Positions 41,888 through 45,883 of a stretch of DNA of 45,883 bases are shown here, one piece after another. The DNA is from Kiloniellaceae bacterium (GTDB lineage: Bacteria > Pseudomonadota > Alphaproteobacteria > Kiloniellales > J153): positions 1-45,883 of the forward strand of contig JAJFGI010000015.1 in NCBI GenBank assembly GCA_021776215.1, written 5' to 3'. A program made the position numbers and the translations under genes. Every line of letters begins with the position of its first letter. The stretch's first letter is position 1. The notes under the pieces are model-generated. The model saw nothing but the letters and a program-made list of their open reading frames with translations. It was not told where the DNA came from and did not search any database.

Positions 41888-42836
41888 TGTAAATGCTCCG
41901 TCCACGGCGGGCCGCATCGAGCATTTCGCCCATGCCCAGGAGGGATAGATAGTCCGCCCAGGTTTTCGGTTCTCGATAGTATCGGTCCAAATAGTCCGTG
42001 ACGCCGGCCACTGGGTCGCGGGTCGTCGCCTTGGCATAGGCGTCGAGATGGGGGAAGAACGGCTCATATAGGCCGTAGCACTCGTGCGGCGCCGAACCGA
42101 ACGGCACCTCGACCACCGCATCCACCGTAAAGAAAGGAATCTTCGTCAGATCGGGCGTTCTGCGGATTTGATCGTTCGAGATGATCCGCTCTGTCGTCAG
42201 GATGACGCGCTTGGCAGCCATGGCAATGTCGATATCCATGAATTGCAGCCCGTCCAGATGGGCGTTGCCGTATTCGTCGGCGCGCGGCACGTGAATCAGG
42301 GCAACGTCCGGATTGAGCGCCGGCAGCAGCAAAAGCTTCTCGCCGGTGAAGGGACAGGTCATGTCCTGGACCGCGTCGCCAATGACGTCGCGCACACCGG
42401 AGCCCAGCATCGAGCGCGTCGGCATGAAGGGCACACCCATGGCGCCGGCGCGATAGCGCAGGCCCATGGACATGTGGCTCCATTCTTCGAACTTTGCCGC
42501 ACCGCTTTCCGTATAGTGACGCATGACCTTGGAAATGCCCCAGACGATGCCTTGGCTGAACCAACTGGTGACGATGTGTTTGCTTACCCCGGACGCATAG
42601 AGGAGATCGCCTTCCGTCGAGACGATGCTGCGCGAAACGGTAAGATCCTTGCGCCCGGCCCGGATCAGGGCCCAGATCATGGCGATCGGCGTCCGCGACA
42701 TGGTGCAGCCGCCCAACGCCACTTGATCGCCATCGTGCACCATCGAGGCCGCCTCCTCGAGCGACATCACCTTCTCGCGCAGGCTGCGGTCACGCGCCGT
42801 CGTTTCCTCGCGCAACTTCTGATAAGGCTTCACCAT
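41880..42836 (-). CDS. CoA-transferase subunit A (glutaconate CoA-transferase-like)
   Basis: This 318-residue alpha subunit starts at ATG 42836 with GGGGAG ten bases upstream; the ORF track uses a TTG 18 bases earlier. Family features are SLEEAASMVHDGDQVALGGCTMSRTP, IGDAVQDMTCPFTGEKLLLLPAL and PDVALIHVPRADEYGNAHL. The N-terminal extension and length fit GctA/IpdA-like proteins rather than the shorter succinyl-CoA transferases. It overlaps subunit B by eight bases and lies 55 bases downstream of the PLP enzyme gene. Confidence 0.88.
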   Translation of the reverse strand: MVKPYQKLREETTARDRSLREKVMSLEEAASMVHDGDQVALGGCTMSRTPIAMIWALIRAGRKDLTVSRSIVSTEGDLLYASGVSKHIVTSWFSQGIVWGISKVMRHYTESGAAKFEEWSHMSMGLRYRAGAMGVPFMPTRSMLGSGVRDVIGDAVQDMTCPFTGEKLLLLPALNPDVALIHVPRADEYGNAHLDGLQFMDIDIAMAAKRVILTTERIISNDQIRRTPDLTKIPFFTVDAVVEVPFGSAPHECYGLYEPFFPHLDAYAKATTRDPVAGVTDYLDRYYREPKTWADYLSLLGMGEMLDAARRGRSIYND

Positions 42837-42891
42837 CCCGTCCGGTCTCCCCAACCCGCTGTCCGATTGCCGATGTTCATCCCGGCGGCGC

Positions 42892-44391
<1,500 letters not shown>

Positions 44392-44460
44392 AGGGTCCTC
44401 AAGCTGTAAAAGGCCTCGCGGAGTTCGCCGCGCGACCCGTTATCATACCCGAAAGATCTT

Positions 44461-44482
44461 ATCATTCCAATATTAGTATGAT
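44461..44482. promoter_or_regulatory. 22-bp palindromic operator candidate upstream of PLP enzyme gene
   Basis: ATCATTCCAATATTAGTATGAT matches its own reverse complement at 18 of 22 positions. It lies 70 bases upstream of the PLP enzyme start. A further half-site, ATCATAC, is at 44442-44448. Read on the gene's strand (ATCATACTAATATTGGAATGAT), it matches the Liv-upstream palindrome at 21756-21777 in 16 of 22 bases. Confidence 0.6.
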
Positions 44483-44517
44483 CTAGGGAAACACCTGCAG
44501 TACGGACCTCCCGAGGG

Positions 44518-45831
44518 TCAATTCATCAAGCCCGGCAGCCACAGCACGATGGCCGGAAACGCGATCATCAGCCCCATGACGAACAGGTTCAGGCCGATGA
44601 AGGGAAGCGCGGCCCGATAGATATCGCCCATGGTCGTGCCCCGCGACGCGATGCCCTTCATGACGAACAGCGACAGACCGAAGGGCGGCGATATGGTGGC
44701 CATCTCCAGGTTCAACATCATGATCGCGCCGAACCATATCGGATCCCATCCCATGGCGCCGACAATCGGCATGAAGATCGGGATCGTGACCAGGATGATC
44801 GACGTCTGCTCGATGAACATGCCGAGAAAGATCACCACGATCTGCATCAATAACAAAACGACGAGGGGGTGAACCGGCAGGCCCGTGGCGAGATTGGTGA
44901 TCGCCGGCGTGACCCCGGAAAAGCTGAGGAGTTGGCTGAAAGCGGCCGAGCTGGTCAGAATGACCAGTACCATGACGGAAAGGGCGGTCGCCGAGCCGAC
45001 CGCCTTCTTGACGATCTCCCAGTTCAACTTCCCATAGACCATCGCGACGACGAAACTGAGCAGGGCCCCCACCGCGGCGGCCTCGGTCGGCGTTGCGATT
45101 CCCCCGAAAATCGTCCCGATCACCAATAAGATGATCGACATCGGCGGCAGCACGTGGACGACGGTATTCTTCAGGCGCTGGGGTATCGCCGTGGGGTCCA
45201 CCGCATAGGGCGGCGCCAGGGACGGCTGCAGGTGGCAGCGAACAACGATGTAGATGATGTAGACGAGGGCCAGCAGAAATCCGGGAATGATGATTCCGAC
45301 GAGCAGCTTGCCCACCGAGAACTTGCCGAAACTGGCCAGGATCACGGCCAAGGCGCTGGGCGGAATCATGATCGCCAGGCTGCCGCTCGCCAGGATCGGT
45401 CCCAGCGACATGGATTTTGCATAGCCCCGGCGCTCCATATCCGGTGCCAAGGTCGACCCCAGCATGGCGACGCTGCCCATGGCGACGCCGGTCAGCGTGG
45501 CGAATAACGCACCGGCCCCGATGGCAAGCACCGCCAGCCTGCCGGCGATGCGCCCCAGCCATTGGTCCAGAACATCGATCATCTTGAAGGCGATGCCGGA
45601 GTGGAACATCACCGTTCCCATCAGAATGAACATGGGAACCGGTACCAAGACGAAGCTGGATACGGAGCTGTCGATGCTCAGGATCAACTGGTGCAGGCCG
45701 ATCGCGCCCCCCCAGAAGACGTAGACCCCGACCAGATTGACCAGCATGAAGGCGAACGCAACGGGCACTCCGATGAGCAGCAGCATGCCCAGGCCGCCGA
45801 AGAAGAAAAGCAGATAGAACCACCACTCCAC
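44518..45831 (-). CDS. TRAP transporter large permease (DctM), second system
   Basis: This 437-residue membrane protein has DctM signatures: LVPVPMFILMGTVMFHSG, FATLTGVAMGSVAMLGS, IPPSALAVILASFGKFSVG, TPTEAAAVGALLSFVVAM and LEMATISPPFGLSLFVMKG. It differs clearly from the DctM at 2575-3864, so it belongs to another TRAP system. Its small subunit and receptor presumably lie upstream, beyond the right edge. The PLP enzyme starts 126 bases downstream with its own palindrome, so it probably forms a separate transcript. Confidence 0.93.
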   Translation of the reverse strand: MEWWFYLLFFFGGLGMLLLIGVPVAFAFMLVNLVGVYVFWGGAIGLHQLILSIDSSVSSFVLVPVPMFILMGTVMFHSGIAFKMIDVLDQWLGRIAGRLAVLAIGAGALFATLTGVAMGSVAMLGSTLAPDMERRGYAKSMSLGPILASGSLAIMIPPSALAVILASFGKFSVGKLLVGIIIPGFLLALVYIIYIVVRCHLQPSLAPPYAVDPTAIPQRLKNTVVHVLPPMSIILLVIGTIFGGIATPTEAAAVGALLSFVVAMVYGKLNWEIVKKAVGSATALSVMVLVILTSSAAFSQLLSFSGVTPAITNLATGLPVHPLVVLLLMQIVVIFLGMFIEQTSIILVTIPIFMPIVGAMGWDPIWFGAIMMLNLEMATISPPFGLSLFVMKGIASRGTTMGDIYRAALPFIGLNLFVMGLMIAFPAIVLWLPGLMN

Positions 45832-45883
45832 GGCGCGTCAGTCCTGTCCTGTCGCTGGTGCATGCCTCGGCTCAGCCGGGTCC

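Overview
The window (about 46 kb, high GC) looks like a chromosomal segment of an alphaproteobacterium. Supporting signs are the lpiA/mprF-acvB pair known from Rhizobium and Agrobacterium, several TRAP and Liv-type transporters, PHB/acetoacetate genes and ATGA-coupled operons. I see no rRNA, tRNA, CRISPR array, phage or complete insertion sequence. All identifications come from reading the translations; no database search was run.

Layout, left to right. (1) 1-2396: the 3' end of a DUF3141 (PhaC-like) gene, then an ECF sigma factor operon with a small secreted protein and a type 1 copper protein. (2) 2575-5517, minus: a complete TRAP transporter (dctP-dctQ-dctM). (3) 5518-6500: an eroded region with a G-rich tandem repeat and remnants of a membrane protein, a CoxG-like gene and a fumarylacetoacetase-family N-terminus. 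(4) 6934-12459, minus: an ABC exporter operon, a Sel1-repeat protein, a small secreted protein, and bdhA and adc preceded by a dead patatin gene. (5) 12983-20288, plus: envelope genes, namely a small secreted protein, a DegP-type protease, mprF-acvB and another secreted protein. (6) 20720-26535, plus: a TauD-family dioxygenase followed by a complete branched-chain-amino-acid-type ABC transporter. (7) 26549-33545, minus: pxpB-pxpC-gntR and a three-subunit molybdenum hydroxylase. (8) 33655-39924, plus, divergent from (7): pxpA, an F420:NADP oxidoreductase, and a full coenzyme F420 biosynthesis set (cofE, cofD, cofC, and a fused CofG-CofH fbiC). (9) 40144-45831, minus: a luciferase-like (F420-type) monooxygenase, a two-subunit CoA-transferase, a PLP-dependent lyase/synthase-like protein and a second TRAP large permease.

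How the genes may work together (inference). Regions 6 to 9 read as one catabolic and cofactor island. A Liv or TRAP system imports an organic acid or amide. A molybdenum hydroxylase and a luciferase-like, possibly F420H2-using, oxidoreductase modify it. The ATP-dependent 5-oxoprolinase-type PxpABC opens a lactam or cyclic amide. A PLP enzyme and a CoA-transferase pass the product to central metabolism. F420 is made locally and would be reduced by the NADPH-linked Fno. pxpA and the F420 genes share a divergent promoter region with pxpBC and the molybdenum hydroxylase, which carries inverted repeats suited to the GntR/UTRA regulator encoded in the operon. A 22-bp palindrome upstream of the Liv binding protein recurs upstream of the PLP enzyme, hinting at a second regulator shared by the two ends of the island.

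Two loci show decay: the patatin gene (a stop codon plus a large in-frame internal deletion) and the FAH/CoxG fusion scar.
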